From positions 5,538,501 to 5,602,500 of the forward strand of contig NZ_CP012109.1 of NCBI RefSeq assembly GCF_000280925.3: a stretch of DNA of 64,000 nucleotides, written 5' to 3'. Shown here piece by piece: positions 48,933 to 59,091 of this stretch; the first letter of the stretch is position 1; each line of letters starts with the position of its first letter. The translations under genes and the position numbers were made by a program. This stretch comes from Myxococcus hansupus (GTDB lineage Bacteria; Myxococcota; Myxococcia; Myxococcales; Myxococcaceae). A model generated the notes under the pieces. That model was not told the origin of the DNA. It worked only from the letters and a program-made list of their open reading frames with translations, and did no database searches.

Positions 48933-49564
48933 GCGCGGACCGGGACATCGACGAGTGGATGGCCACGCGCGGCATCACCCTGCCCGAGGTCCGCGTGCGC
49001 GCCCGCGCGGTGCTGGAAGCGGCCGGCCTCACCCGCGCGGGCAAGCAGCGGATGAGCGAGCCGAAGCTGCTCAAGGCGGCCGACCTCCTGACGGAGCGCT
49101 TCTTCCCGGTGTGCGCGGAGGCCGCGTGCCTCAAGGTGGCGCAGGCCAGCGGCCGCGAGCCCTTGCGCGTGGAGCCCCGGCTGCACTGCGAGCGCTGCGG
49201 AGGCTCGGCCAATCGCCGCGCCGAGACGGCCTTCGTGGAGTCCTGCCAGCGCTACGGCGTGCGCCGCGTGGTGGTGGTGGGCGGCTCCCCCGCGGTGCGC
49301 GAGGAGTTGGAGGCGAAGCTCGGCCACCAGATTGACCTGCGCATGGTGGACGGCACGGAGCGCCGCACGGCGGACCGCGCGCGCAGTGACCTGGACTGGG
49401 CGGACCTGGTGCTGGTGTGGGGCGCCACGGAGCTGCACCACAAGGTCAGCGGCCACTACACGCACGGCGGACCGGCCTACAGCCGCAAGGTGGTGCACGT
49501 GGTGAAGCGGGGCGTGGCCGCCCTGCTGGAAGAAGGCATCACCCACCTGGAACGGACGCGCTGA
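48929..49564 (+). CDS. DUF2325-like protein with Cys pairs, coupled to rnhB
   Basis: The 211-residue protein has an N-terminal helical part with four cysteines (VCAEAAC and LHCERCGG), then a Rossmann-like domain [20 protein letters not shown] ... [20 protein letters not shown] that matches the DUF2325 pattern, in which a conserved GG and C/S-H residues of unknown role occur. It overlaps the rnhB stop by four bases, so the two are translated together. A nucleic-acid role is suggested by the neighbour only. Confidence 0.7.
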   Translation: MSADRDIDEWMATRGITLPEVRVRARAVLEAAGLTRAGKQRMSEPKLLKAADLLTERFFPVCAEAACLKVAQASGREPLRVEPRLHCERCGGSANRRAETAFVESCQRYGVRRVVVVGGSPAVREELEAKLGHQIDLRMVDGTERRTADRARSDLDWADLVLVWGATELHHKVSGHYTHGGPAYSRKVVHVVKRGVAALLEEGITHLERTR

Positions 49565-49605
49565 GTGCTGGACTCGGGCGCCGCCCCGGGGCGACGCTCG
49601 AGTCC

Positions 49606-50235
49606 ATGACAACCCAGTTCATCCTGCTCCGCCACGGAGAGACGGAGTGGAACTCCCTGGGGCGGCTCCAGGGCCATCAGGACAGCGACCTCAGCGGCGT
49701 GGGGCTCAAGCAGGCGGATGCCCTGGCCGCGCGACTGGCGCCGGAGTCCTTCTCCGCGCTGTACAGCAGTGATTTGGGCCGGGCGCGGGAGACGGCGCGG
49801 CGCATCGCCGTGCGCACCGGCCACGCCGTGCTGCCCGACAGCCGCCTGCGTGAACGGGGCCTGGGCATCCTCGAGGGCCTCACCCGGGAAGAGGCGAGGC
49901 AGCGGCACCCGGACGTCTTCGCCGCGTACTCCGGGGGCGCGCCCGACTACGTGGTTCCCGGCGGCGAGAGCACCGCCCAGCGGCTGCGCCACGCGGTGGA
50001 GTGCCTGGAGGAGCTGGGCGCGCGCCACCGGGGCGAGCGGTTGGTGGTGGTGACCCATGGAGGCGTGCTCAGCCTCCTGTTCCGCCACAGCCTGGGGATT
50101 CCCCCCTCGGCGCCGCGCACCTTCTCCGTGCTCAACGCCGGGTGGAACCAGTTCGACTACCACGAGGGCACCTGGCGGCTCGTCACGTGGGGAGACGTCA
50201 CCCACCTGCGCGCCACCAGCCTCGATGACACCTGA
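49606..50235 (+). CDS. Histidine phosphatase family protein
   Basis: This 209-residue protein is a branch-1 histidine phosphatase: LLRHGETEWNSLGRLQGHQD has the phosphohistidine RHG, with YSSDLGRARETA, RLRERGLGILEGLT and VTHGGVLSLLF supplying the second catalytic His and binding residues. Family members hydrolyse phosphoglycerate, alpha-ribazole phosphate, nucleotides or phosphoproteins; the substrate cannot be chosen. The ATG at 49606 is set by homology and is preceded by a 41-base gap from the DUF2325-like gene. Confidence 0.92.
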   Translation: MTTQFILLRHGETEWNSLGRLQGHQDSDLSGVGLKQADALAARLAPESFSALYSSDLGRARETARRIAVRTGHAVLPDSRLRERGLGILEGLTREEARQRHPDVFAAYSGGAPDYVVPGGESTAQRLRHAVECLEELGARHRGERLVVVTHGGVLSLLFRHSLGIPPSAPRTFSVLNAGWNQFDYHEGTWRLVTWGDVTHLRATSLDDT

Positions 50236-50241
50236 GCGGGG

Positions 50242-51594
50242 CTAGAGCTCCGCCTGCGCGCGGCCGTCATGGCGGGCCGCGCGGGTCGCCGAGGGCCGGA
50301 CCTCCACCTCCGCCCGGGCCTCGTCCATGGCATCACAGACGCCGGCCGCGGCCCGCTGCACCTGCTCCAGCGTGTGCGCGGACATCACCTGCATGCGGAA
50401 GCGCGACTCGCGCAGACGGACGGCCGGGTACTCCACCAGGTTGGCGAAGATGTCGCGCTCGAACAGCTTCTTCGCGGCCAGCCGCGCCACCTTCGCGTCG
50501 CCCACCTGCACGGGCACGACGTTGGACGGCTCGCCCAGGCACTTCACGCCCCGGGCCTGGAACGCGGCGCGCAGCGCCAGGCTGTTCTCCTGGGCCTTCG
50601 CGCGCAGCGCCGCGCCCTCTTCCGAGCGGACGATGCGCAGCGACTCCAGCACCACCGCGGCCTGCATGGGCAGCAGCGCGTTGGAGAAGATGTGCGGCCC
50701 GCCCATGATGCGGATGAACTGCCGCACGGACGGCGAGCGCGTGGCCACGAAGCCGCCATTGGTCGCGAACGTCTTCGAGAAGGCGCCCATCACCAGGTCC
50801 ACCTTCCCCAGCATCTCCTGCAGGCCCAGGCTCCCCGTGCCCTGCGGCCCCAGCGCGCCCAGGTCGTGGGCCACGTCCACCAGCAGCGTCGCGCCGAACT
50901 CGTGACAGATGGCCTGGAGCTCCTCCAGCCGAGGCACGTCCGAGTCCATGGAGAACAGGCCCTCGGTGACGACGAGCACCCCGTTGCGCGTATCCCGGGC
51001 GCGAATCTCCTGGAGCTTGCGCTTCATCGCGCGGTTGTTGAGGTGCGGCACGCGGCTCACGTTCGGCGTCGCCGCGGCGGCGCCCTGCTGGAGGCACGCG
51101 TGCGACAGCGCGTCGAGCACCACGTGGTCATCCGGACGCACCAGCCCGACAATGACACCAAAGCCCGCGCCCCACCCCGTGGAGAACAGCGCGACGTGCG
51201 GCATCTGCAGATGCTCCGCGAGTGCCTTCTCCAACATCAGCGCCGGCGTCGTGTTGCCCCCCAGCATCGCCGAGCCCGCGCTGTGCAAACCGTAGTCTTG
51301 GATGGCCCGCTGGGCCGCCTCCATCACCGCGGGATGCGTGGACAACGAGAGGTAGTCTTGAGAGCCGAAGTTCAGCCCCTGGCGCGCCGTCCCCGTCTCA
51401 CTGCGAACACCACACTCCGGCGTCGGTGCCGACTCCAGGCTGCGCGAATACGGCCACAACCCCGCCTGGCGCCGAGACTCCTGCCACTCGAAAAACGGCT
51501 CCGTCCGACCCAACAGGTCCGGCCCCGTGGGGTGGGAATAGTGGGAGATGAAATGGGTGAAGAGCGGTGAATCGAGTTCAGCTCGGAAATCCAT
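50242..51594 (-). CDS. Alpha-oxoamine synthase (AONS/SPT-like PLP enzyme)
   Basis: This 450-residue protein is a fold-type I PLP enzyme of the alpha-oxoamine synthase group (BioF, KBL, serine palmitoyltransferase), which condense an amino acid with an acyl-CoA. It has H165 in LDALSHACLQQG, D240-A242-H243 in LVDVAHDLG and the PLP lysine K274 in GAFSKTFATNGG. A 75-residue N-terminal extension precedes the family core. The ATG at 51594 is used because the upstream in-frame ATG at 51693 gives a Pro/Cys-rich, unlikely leader. A good promoter lies 70-100 bases upstream. The acyl donor is not predictable. Confidence 0.88.
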   Translation of the reverse strand: MDFRAELDSPLFTHFISHYSHPTGPDLLGRTEPFFEWQESRRQAGLWPYSRSLESAPTPECGVRSETGTARQGLNFGSQDYLSLSTHPAVMEAAQRAIQDYGLHSAGSAMLGGNTTPALMLEKALAEHLQMPHVALFSTGWGAGFGVIVGLVRPDDHVVLDALSHACLQQGAAAATPNVSRVPHLNNRAMKRKLQEIRARDTRNGVLVVTEGLFSMDSDVPRLEELQAICHEFGATLLVDVAHDLGALGPQGTGSLGLQEMLGKVDLVMGAFSKTFATNGGFVATRSPSVRQFIRIMGGPHIFSNALLPMQAAVVLESLRIVRSEEGAALRAKAQENSLALRAAFQARGVKCLGEPSNVVPVQVGDAKVARLAAKKLFERDIFANLVEYPAVRLRESRFRMQVMSAHTLEQVQRAAAGVCDAMDEARAEVEVRPSATRAARHDGRAQAEL

Positions 51595-51662
51595 GAAGCA
51601 CGTCCAGGGGGGAAGGTCGCGCTGCCACTGAGAGGCGCGGCACTCGGGAGGGGGAGTGCCAC

Positions 51663-51693
51663 ATTTAATGCCTCTGCATCTTTTCAGTGTCAA
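51663..51693 (-). promoter_or_regulatory. Sigma-70-like promoter of the alpha-oxoamine synthase gene
   Basis: On the minus strand a perfect TTGACA (51688-51693) is followed after 19 bases by TTAAAT (51663-51668), a 4/6 match to the -10. The predicted start site near 51655 gives a leader of about 60 bases to the ATG at 51594. The stretch is AT-richer than its surroundings. Confidence 0.45.
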
Positions 51694-51775
51694 CCCGCCT
51701 ACCTTGACGTTCCCGCTGTATTCGTTTGTTGCGATTCAACCGGATGCACTGCGTAGGATGAAACAGGCGCGAAAC

Positions 51776-51802
51776 ACCCAGGTAAACAAGCTTTACCCGG
51801 GT
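51776..51802. repeat. Inverted repeat ACCCAGGTAAA / TTTACCCGGGT
   Basis: The arms (51776-51786 and 51792-51802) flank a 5-base loop and pair at 11 positions as minus-strand RNA with one G-U. It lies upstream of the promoter for the oxoamine synthase and downstream of acsA, so it may be an operator or a second 3' hairpin. Confidence 0.5.
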
Positions 51803-51820
51803 CAATTGCGACAAATCCGG

Positions 51821-51879
51821 GTCTTTCACACCAGGGCAGAGGTTGTTTCACCCAACGACTGCCCTGGAGTGCGAAAGAC
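51821..51879 (-). terminator. Long stem-loop 6 bases after acsA
   Basis: About 18 base pairs (GTCTTTC and CCAGGGCAG arms with one A-A mismatch and a 2-base bulge; 51821-51839 with 51859-51879) form a strong hairpin six bases after the acsA stop. There is no real T tract, so it may be a transcript-end or RNA-stability hairpin rather than an intrinsic terminator. Confidence 0.5.
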
Positions 51880-51885
51880 TGTCCA

Positions 51886-53841
<1,956 letters not shown>

Positions 53842-53897
53842 GCGCTCCTCCAGCGTGGACAATGCCCACCCTGTTCTAGGAACGCGGCGCGCGCGGC

Positions 53898-54395
53898 TCA
53901 ACCCTCACTGTCGCAGCGCTTCGACTCCTTGACGGCCTCGTAGCGCATCCACAGCTCGCAGACGCATTCGTCGGGGCGGCGCGTGTCGTAGCGGACCCGC
54001 AGCACCCCGTTGAACTGCGTTTCGCACTGCGTCGTACCACTCACGTGGATGTTGACCTGGTCGAGCAGGCACTCCTGGCCATTCACCTCGGCGGAGGCCT
54101 TGACCACGCTGCCGTCGAGCGAGAAGTGGTCGCCATCCTCCAGGAAGTAGCCCACGAGGTGGCTGTCCAGGAAGCCGAAGTCCAGGCGCACGACGCGGCC
54201 GCTGATTTGAAGCGTGCCGTAGAACTTGTCGCGGTTGGGTTCGAGCAGGCCGCAGTCGTCGCGGAGCACCTCGACGGGCTCGAAGACGTAGTCCCCGGGC
54301 TCCTGCTCACGGGGCAGGCAGCCCGCCATGCTCGCCACGAGCAGGACAGCGAGGACACGGAGATGGCGTCTCGGAGTGGACACGGGGCGCACCAT
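53898..54395 (-). CDS. Small Cys-rich lipoprotein
   Basis: The 165-residue product has a lipoprotein signal (lipobox MAGC at about residue 25), and then a compact beta-rich domain with six cysteines (CGLL, ECLL, TTQC, CVCE, CDSE) that may pair. I know no family. The ATG at 54395 is chosen from the signal peptide; a GTG four codons later is possible. The start faces the Nudix gene across 57 bases, so promoters for both are divergent here. Confidence 0.75.
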   Translation of the reverse strand: MVRPVSTPRRHLRVLAVLLVASMAGCLPREQEPGDYVFEPVEVLRDDCGLLEPNRDKFYGTLQISGRVVRLDFGFLDSHLVGYFLEDGDHFSLDGSVVKASAEVNGQECLLDQVNIHVSGTTQCETQFNGVLRVRYDTRRPDECVCELWMRYEAVKESKRCDSEG

Positions 54396-54452
54396 ACCCC
54401 ACGGCACGCTTCTATGAAGTGCGAGCATGCGGCAGCGGTTAGACTGGGGGTC

Positions 54453-54875
54453 ATGCCCGAATACCGCAACCCCAAGCCCACCGTGGACTGCATCATCGAG
54501 CTTCCCGGTGAACGCATCGTCCTCATCCGGAGGGCGAACCCGCCTGTCGGCTGGGCCCTGCCCGGCGGCTTCGTGGACGAGGGCGAACCGCTGGACACCG
54601 CGGCCGTGCGCGAGGTCCTGGAGGAGACGGGGCTGCACGTGAAGCTGTCCGAGCAGTTCTTCACGTATTCGGACCCCAAGCGGGACCCGCGTCAGCACAA
54701 CATCTCCACCGTCTACATCGGCTCCGCCGAGGGCGAGCCACAGGGCGCCGACGACGCCGCCGAGGCCCGCGCCTTCCGGGTGGACGCGCTGCCCAAGGAC
54801 CTCTGCTTCGACCACGACACCATCCTGTCCGACTATGTGACGTACAAGCGGACCGGTCAGCGGCGGAAGCTGTAG
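54453..54875 (+). CDS. Nudix hydrolase
   Basis: This 140-residue protein has a perfect Nudix box, [20 protein letters not shown] followed by TGL, which fits GX5EX7REUXEEXGU, inside a small alpha/beta/alpha fold. It would hydrolyse a nucleoside diphosphate linked to another moiety; its short size and the [11 protein letters not shown] stretch are ADP-ribose pyrophosphatase- or MutT-like. The ATG at 54453 follows TGGGGG by 2-3 bases. The gene for the site-2 protease begins 15 bases after its stop, so they may share a transcript. Confidence 0.93.
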   Translation: MPEYRNPKPTVDCIIELPGERIVLIRRANPPVGWALPGGFVDEGEPLDTAAVREVLEETGLHVKLSEQFFTYSDPKRDPRQHNISTVYIGSAEGEPQGADDAAEARAFRVDALPKDLCFDHDTILSDYVTYKRTGQRRKL

Positions 54876-54890
54876 GAGCGGCGCGGAAGG

Positions 54891-56681
54891 ATGCATTACG
54901 CGCTCGTCCTGCTCGCCCTGGGCGGCCTGTTGACCCTCCACGAGCTGGGGCACCTCGTCGCCGCGCGGATGCTCGGTGTGCGGGTGCCTCGCTTCGTGTT
55001 CGGCTTCGGCCCGCCGCTGGTGTCGTTCCGCCTGTGGGGGACGCAGTACGTGGTGGCGGCGGTGCCGCTGGGCGCCACGGCGCACCTGCAGGGAATGAAT
55101 CCGCACCGCGCGGACGCCGAGGAGGCCGCGGGCTACACGTCGCGGGGCCCCCTGCTGCGCATCCTCATCATCCTCGCGGGGCCACTGGCCAACTACGCGG
55201 TCGCCCTGGGGGTGCTGTTCGCGCTGTACACGTCGGGCACGCACGTGGTGGTGCCGCTGACGGTGGGCACGGTGCAGCCGGGCTCGGAGGCCGCGCGGGC
55301 GCAGTTGCTGCCGGGGGACCGCATCGTGAAGGTCGCGGGCCAGCCGCTGCGGACCTGGTCGGAGTTCGTGGAGAAGGTCGGCGCAGCGCCGGGCGTCCCG
55401 CTGGAGCTGTCCGTGGAGCGCGGGGATGCGCCGCGCACGGTGGTGGTGCGGCCCCGGCCGGATGAGCGGGGCACGGGGCGCATCGGCGTGAGCCAGCAGT
55501 ACGTCTACAAGGCGCACGGCGCGGCGGAGGCGCTGAGCCACTCCTTCACACACACCGTCAACGTGGCGGCCGAGGGCGTGGTGCTGTTGAAGCGGATGAT
55601 GCGGGGGCTGGTGGAGGACCCGGAGGCGACGAACGCGGGCGCGCTCGTGCGGCAGGAGTCCGCGGATGCGATGGCCTCCGGAACGGATGCGCTCCTGCGC
55701 ACCCTGGTCGCGGCGTCGGTGGTGCTGGCGCTCCTGACGCTGCTGCCCGTTCCCGGATTGGATGGCGGGCGGATTCTGCTCCTGTTGGTCGAGGCGGCGA
55801 GTGGGCGCAGGATTCCTCCGCGCATCGAGACGATGGCGCAGACGGTGGGGTTCCTGGGCATCGCGGTCGCCGTGGTCGTGATGGCCACGGCGGAGATTCG
55901 ACGCGCGGTGCCCGTGCGGCTGGGGATGGAGGCTTCGCCCGCTCTGGATGCGGGGACACAGGTCGCGATGCCGCCATCATCGGCGGTGCTGGACGCGGGC
56001 CCCGCTGCGACACCGGCTCCTGCACCAGCGGCACCGGGCAAAGCAGCGGGCGCGGCGGTCCCTGGCTCGGCGGCGACGCCGCCTGGGCCGAGTGACGCAG
56101 GGGCGACGACGACGCCCGGAACGAATGCCGCGGGGACCGCACCCGTCGCGCCCAAGGAGCCGGCCCCTGCCAATGGGGCGCCCGCTCAGGCCACGGACGC
56201 CGGCGCTGCGGCGGGTGAATCCGCGCCAGCAGACGCAGGGGCGATAACGCCTCCAGGCGTAGTGCCGACCAGGGGACCGCCAAACGCGACGCAGCTCGGG
56301 GCCACAGCGAGCGCTGAATCACCTCCTGACACTGCTGCGGGAACGCATCCAGGCATCTCTGGCGCAACGCCGCTGGACAGTGATGCCGGTACGCCTCCAG
56401 GCGCCTCTGGCGCAACGCCTCCGGGCCCAGAAGGCGGAGCGCCTTCGAGTGCCTCTTCTGAAACGCTTCCAGTCACTGCTCGCGAAGCACCTCCAAGCCC
56501 TTCCTCCGAGACGCTTCCAGTCACTGCTCGCAAAGCACCTCCGAGCCCTTCTTCCGAAACGCGCCCGGGCCCAGCAGACGGAGCGCCTTCGAGTGCCTCT
56601 TCCGACACGCCTCCGGGGACTTCGGCTGGAACACCTTCGGGCACATCCTCCGATACGGCTCGGGGCGCTGCGGCCCCTTGA
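54891..56681 (+). CDS. Site-2 (M50, RseP-like) protease with long Pro/Ala/Thr/Ser tail
   Basis: The 596-residue protein carries the zinc motif H17-E-L-G-H21 in the first helix, a PDZ domain (residues ~120-205, GTVQPGSEAARAQLLPGDRI) and the second-site motif LDGGRILLLL, with four or so membrane helices; this is RseP/RasP architecture for regulated intramembrane proteolysis. RseP homologues end near residue 450 or earlier, but here a further 240 residues of Pro/Ala/Thr/Ser-rich sequence follow, including five 16-residue repeats. The tail should be periplasmic or cytoplasmic depending on helix count. No partner anti-sigma factor is adjacent. Confidence 0.9.
   Translation: MHYALVLLALGGLLTLHELGHLVAARMLGVRVPRFVFGFGPPLVSFRLWGTQYVVAAVPLGATAHLQGMNPHRADAEEAAGYTSRGPLLRILIILAGPLANYAVALGVLFALYTSGTHVVVPLTVGTVQPGSEAARAQLLPGDRIVKVAGQPLRTWSEFVEKVGAAPGVPLELSVERGDAPRTVVVRPRPDERGTGRIGVSQQYVYKAHGAAEALSHSFTHTVNVAAEGVVLLKRMMRGLVEDPEATNAGALVRQESADAMASGTDALLRTLVAASVVLALLTLLPVPGLDGGRILLLLVEAASGRRIPPRIETMAQTVGFLGIAVAVVVMATAEIRRAVPVRLGMEASPALDAGTQVAMPPSSAVLDAGPAATPAPAPAAPGKAAGAAVPGSAATPPGPSDAGATTTPGTNAAGTAPVAPKEPAPANGAPAQATDAGAAAGESAPADAGAITPPGVVPTRGPPNATQLGATASAESPPDTAAGTHPGISGATPLDSDAGTPPGASGATPPGPEGGAPSSASSETLPVTAREAPPSPSSETLPVTARKAPPSPSSETRPGPADGAPSSASSDTPPGTSAGTPSGTSSDTARGAAAP
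56412..56651 (+). repeat. Five tandem 48-bp (16-residue) units in the site-2 protease tail
   Basis: Units start at 56412, 56460, 56508, 56556 and 56604; the two central ones differ by only a few bases (ETLPVTAREAPPSPSS, ETLPVTARKAPPSPSS) and the others are diverged. The unit length is a multiple of three, so slippage keeps frame. Confidence 0.85.
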
Positions 56682-56809
56682 GCCGTCGGCCCCAGGGACG
56701 CCCGCCATCCCCTGACGCACGAACGTTGTCATGGCAGGCGAGGCGCATCCGTCACGCCCCCTGCGCCTTCAGGCCATTTGTCGAAGGCTGTCACGGTTGT
56801 TAGAGCGGT

Positions 56810-56827
56810 GCCTGGCCTGACCAGGCC
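56810..56827. promoter_or_regulatory. Palindrome upstream of the MFS exporter, possible operator
   Basis: GGCCTG-AC-CAGGCC forms a perfect 6-bp inverted repeat (56814-56827), extended to GCCTGG-CCTGA-CCAGGC in another register, about 140 bases before the exporter start. Such symmetric sites are typical of TetR/MarR operators but no regulator gene is adjacent. Confidence 0.3.
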
Positions 56828-56965
56828 GTTCTCCACCCCGAGGGAACACGCGAGATGGGCGATACCGCATCCGCAGATGAGTGAGCCGCGGCGACACGAC
56901 CTCGTTGCCGCGGCCATCTGCCCCAGACCATCCCGGTACCCCGTGGAGAGGCAGAGCGCCGCCAG

Positions 56966-58228
56966 ATGTGCCTCATTTGTGCGGACTCAATCGTGCCTGA
57001 CTCGAAATCCCTGTCGTGGAATCACGCCCTGCCAGCAGCGCTGTTGCTGATGGCGCCGTTCGACCTCCTGGCCTCACTGGCCATGGACATCTACCTCCCT
57101 GTCGTCCCCGCGATGCCCGGCATCCTCGACACCTCGCCGGCCATCATCCAACTCACACTCAGCCTGTACATGGTCGTGCTCGGTCTCGGGCAGATGGTGT
57201 TCGGGCCCATCTCGGACCGCATCGGGCGGCGCCGCGTCTTGCTGAGCGGCGCGCTGCTGTTCACCACCGCGTCGTTCCTGCTCGCGAACGCCTCGGGCGC
57301 CACGCTGTTCGTTGGGCTGCGGCTCCTGCAAGCCGTGGGCGCCTCCGCGGCCCTCGTCGCCACCTTCGCGACGGTCCGTGACGTCTACGCGGAGCGTCCT
57401 GAAAGCGCCGTCATCTACAGCCTCTTCAGCTCGATGCTGGCCTTCGTGCCCGCACTGGGCCCCATCGCGGGAGCGCTGCTCGCGAAGCACTTCGGCTGGC
57501 GCGCCATCTTCCTCACGCTCGGCATCCTGGGGCTCCTGGCCCTGCTGCAAGCGCTCCCGAAATGGACCGAGACGCGCCCTGCCCTCGCGACCGCGCCACC
57601 AGCGGCGTTCCGGCCCATGCTGCGCAGCACCGCGTTCTGGACGTACACGCTGGGCTTCAGCGCGGCCATGGGTGCCTTCTTCGTGTTCTTCTCGACAGCC
57701 CCTCGGGTCCTCATGGGCCAGGCGGGACTCTCGGAGGTTCACTTCAGCCTGGCCTTCGCCACCGCCGCGCTCGTGATGATGGTGACGACGCGCTTCGCGA
57801 AGCGTTTCGTGGCCGCCTGGGGATGGGAGGGCAGCCTCGCCCGAGGCATGGCCCTGCTGCTGCTCGGCGCGGTGCTGCTCGTCATCGGGCAAGCCCTCGC
57901 GCCCCCATCCATCCTGACGTTCGTCATGCCGATGTGGGTCATCGCGGCGGGAATCGTGTTCACGGTGTCCGTCACCGCGAACGGCGCGCTCCAGGCCTTC
58001 GGTGACAGGGCGGGCACCGCGGTCGCGCTCTACTTCTGCATCCAGAGCCTCATCGTCGGCCTCCTCGGGACGCTGGCCATCGTGCTGCTCGATGGGGACA
58101 CCGCCTGGCCCCTGGCGGGTTACGCGACCTTCATGGCGCTGGTGACGTTGACCTCGCTGAAGGCCCTGCGAAGCGAGCAGCGCCGACCCACGGCGGCCAT
58201 GCCCGCGGACGGGCCACACACCCCGTAA
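56966..58228 (+). CDS. MFS drug exporter of the CmlA/FloR (phenicol) type
   Basis: The 420-residue protein has about 12 membrane helices. It matches the phenicol exporter blocks I remember from FloR and CmlA: LPAALLLMAPFD followed by LASLAMDIYLPVVPAMPGIL, SDRIGRRRVLLSGALL, RLLQAVGASAALVATFATVR, MWVIAAGIVFTVSVTANGAL and YFCIQSLIVGLLGTLAIVLL. Those proteins pump chloramphenicol and florfenicol out by proton antiport. The stretch before LPAALL is short in FloR; a GTG at 56993 gives nearly the same N-terminus and may be the real start. No mobile element or integron is near it, so it looks like a chromosomal member of the family. Confidence 0.9.
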   Translation: MCLICADSIVPDSKSLSWNHALPAALLLMAPFDLLASLAMDIYLPVVPAMPGILDTSPAIIQLTLSLYMVVLGLGQMVFGPISDRIGRRRVLLSGALLFTTASFLLANASGATLFVGLRLLQAVGASAALVATFATVRDVYAERPESAVIYSLFSSMLAFVPALGPIAGALLAKHFGWRAIFLTLGILGLLALLQALPKWTETRPALATAPPAAFRPMLRSTAFWTYTLGFSAAMGAFFVFFSTAPRVLMGQAGLSEVHFSLAFATAALVMMVTTRFAKRFVAAWGWEGSLARGMALLLLGAVLLVIGQALAPPSILTFVMPMWVIAAGIVFTVSVTANGALQAFGDRAGTAVALYFCIQSLIVGLLGTLAIVLLDGDTAWPLAGYATFMALVTLTSLKALRSEQRRPTAAMPADGPHTP

Positions 58229-58398
58229 CGGAACGTCCCACATCCACGGCAATCCCGTGGATTCCGGCCGCGCCGAGAGGGAATCCTCCTTCCGGCGCGG
58301 CCTCGGGAACCCGAGGAGCCCCCTGGCTGTCCAGAGGGCAACCGGGCGTGCCGAGTCTTTCGGGCAACGTCTCCCGGTCGATGAAGGAGCCGTGAGCC

Positions 58399-59082
58399 AT
58401 GCAAGGCCCTATGCTTCCCGCCGCGATGAACACCAAGGCGGGCGGCGGACTCTTCTGTGAGCTGTACTGGGGCGACAACCTGTCCGAGGCGTGGAGCTAT
58501 GGACCCGAGCAGTCGAGTGTCCACGCCGCGCCGGATGAGACAGCCCTCCTGCCGCTCTACGGCTTCACCCTGCCGGAGGAACCGTTCCTCATCGCGGAAC
58601 GCACCCCGCAGGGCTGGCGCATCCACCTGCCCCCCGCGGCCCGCGCGGAACGCGCCGTCAAAGGCGACGGCTACGCCGCGCTCCCCGCCGCAGACCTGCG
58701 CCAGGACGCGGGGCGCACCTCCGTGGACCTCGCGGAGGGGATGACGCTCCGCCTCTCCGAAGGTCAGCTCTCGCTGCGCATCCAGGCCTCCGTCGTGAAG
58801 GACCAGGTCAACCGGCTCCAATGGAAGGACTTCGGCTGGCTGGCCATCGTCAGCATGCTGTTCCTCAGCCTGCCGGTGGGCTTCCTCGTCGCGGGCCCCA
58901 CGCCGCAGCGCATGGAGGAGTCGAAGGCGCGCGCCATGAAGATGGCGGCCGACAAGGAAGCCGAGCGCCGCAAGTCCATGGGCTTGAACACGCCGCTGCG
59001 TCCCCTCACCGAGGAGGAGCTCGGCGCGCAGCAGGACGCGGGCACCGACCTCACCGTCCCCGCGTACCTCCGCGTGCGTTGA
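58399..59082 (+). CDS. Membrane protein with FHA/AgmX-like N-terminal domain
   Basis: The 227-residue protein has an N-terminal beta-domain (residues 1-135) with the pattern of the signalling domain found at the start of AgmX/GltJ-like and TonB-like myxobacterial proteins, one transmembrane helix (WLAIVSMLFLSLPVGFLVAG, ~147-166), then a helical, charged stretch of about 55 residues. It lacks the TonB or PglI C-terminal domain of the long family members. The ATG at 58399 follows GGAG by 9 bases. Function is unknown. Confidence 0.6.
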   Translation: MQGPMLPAAMNTKAGGGLFCELYWGDNLSEAWSYGPEQSSVHAAPDETALLPLYGFTLPEEPFLIAERTPQGWRIHLPPAARAERAVKGDGYAALPAADLRQDAGRTSVDLAEGMTLRLSEGQLSLRIQASVVKDQVNRLQWKDFGWLAIVSMLFLSLPVGFLVAGPTPQRMEESKARAMKMAADKEAERRKSMGLNTPLRPLTEEELGAQQDAGTDLTVPAYLRVR

Positions 59083-59091
59083 TTCTCGCCG

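Noticed and set aside
56878..57050. Short open frame starting MSEPRRHD as an attenuator leader peptide for the phenicol exporter
   Set aside because: It overlaps the exporter start and is Arg/Cys-rich rather than a short leader with paired hairpins.
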